From: Bacteroidia bacterium
GTDB lineage: Bacteria > Bacteroidota > Bacteroidia > JAESSM01 > NORP286
Direction of reading: 5' to 3'
Length of the DNA stretch: 6,768 bases
Assembly: GCA_016764115.1 (NCBI GenBank)
Contig: JAESSM010000144.1
Location: 1-6,768, forward strand
The notes beneath the pieces are model-generated. The model was not told the DNA's origin. It saw only the letters and a program-made list of their open reading frames with translations, and searched no databases. The translations under genes and the position numbers were made by a program. Shown here one piece after another: positions 6,655 to 6,768 of the stretch (position 1 is the stretch's first letter; each line of letters starts with the position of its first letter).

Positions 6655-6768
6655 TTATGACTTTTTATACAAGGAAAAATCTGCTATCAGCCGCTCTACG
6701 GGTTTATTATTTTTAATATGGGATTCAAAAATCTCATCCACATCAGTAAGCTGAACCTTAGAATACCA
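6655..6768 (-). CDS. thioredoxin-fold [2Fe-2S] ferredoxin, C-terminus only
   Basis: A minus-strand frame enters at the right edge and ends at TAA (6655-6657), giving the last 37 residues of a protein. WYSKVQLTDVDEIFESHI followed by NNKPVERLI matches the C-terminal pattern of small thioredoxin-like [2Fe-2S] ferredoxins and the related NuoE/HoxF domains, where the usual form is wYg-V-pedv-eI-eeHl-ggkPVerL. These are electron carriers. The iron-sulfur cysteines lie upstream, outside the window, so cluster binding cannot be confirmed. It ends 16 bases before the preferred start of the next gene and is probably co-transcribed with it. The operon promoter lies beyond the window. Confidence 0.7.
   Translation of the reverse strand, partial: WYSKVQLTDVDEIFESHIKNNKPVERLIADFSLYKKS

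Overview
The window looks like a chromosomal segment of a Bacteroidota bacterium, probably a marine or soil Cytophagales-type member (inference). The DNA is AT-rich and ribosome-binding sites are weak or absent. One intergenic region holds a good match to the Bacteroidota promoter consensus (TTTG, 18 bases, TAAATTTG). Several proteins are of types common in that phylum: a DUF7033-like polysaccharide deacetylase relative, a FemAB/BioF2-like acyltransferase and an NtrC-type sigma-54 activator.

Layout. Bases 1-1281 (+) are the truncated 5' part-missing gene of a receiver/AAA+/Fis response regulator that activates sigma-54 promoters. It converges on everything else. Bases 1282-1505 hold no intact gene, but 1311-1412 is a decayed duplicate of the 3' end of the small membrane-protein gene at 3007-3450. 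Bases 1506-2837 (-) encode a membrane-anchored SGNH/GDSL hydrolase with its own promoter. Bases 2838-3006 hold that promoter, a 27-base-spaced direct repeat and a 10-bp-stem hairpin that probably ends the next operon. From 6768 down to 3007 (-) runs a tight five-gene operon: a [2Fe-2S] ferredoxin-like protein (C-terminus only), the deacetylase-like protein, the acyltransferase-like protein, a Ca2+/Na+ antiporter and a small uncharacterised multi-pass membrane protein. Gaps are 17 bases or fewer, and the last pair overlaps. No RNA gene, IS element, CRISPR array or integrase is visible.

How the parts may fit. The deacetylase-like, acyltransferase-like and SGNH proteins each belong to families that add or remove acyl groups or amino acids on cell-envelope polymers, so an envelope-modification role is plausible but not shown by the sequence. 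The antiporter and its coupled membrane protein may form a separate ion-transport unit.

The most interesting structure is the arrangement around the SGNH gene. The intact small membrane-protein gene ends on one side of it, and a diverged copy of that same 3' end lies on the far side, in the same orientation and next to the convergent regulator. This is the topology left when DNA inserts into the 3' end of a gene, restores that end and displaces the original. The two copies differ mostly at synonymous sites, so both evolved as working coding sequence before one was stranded.
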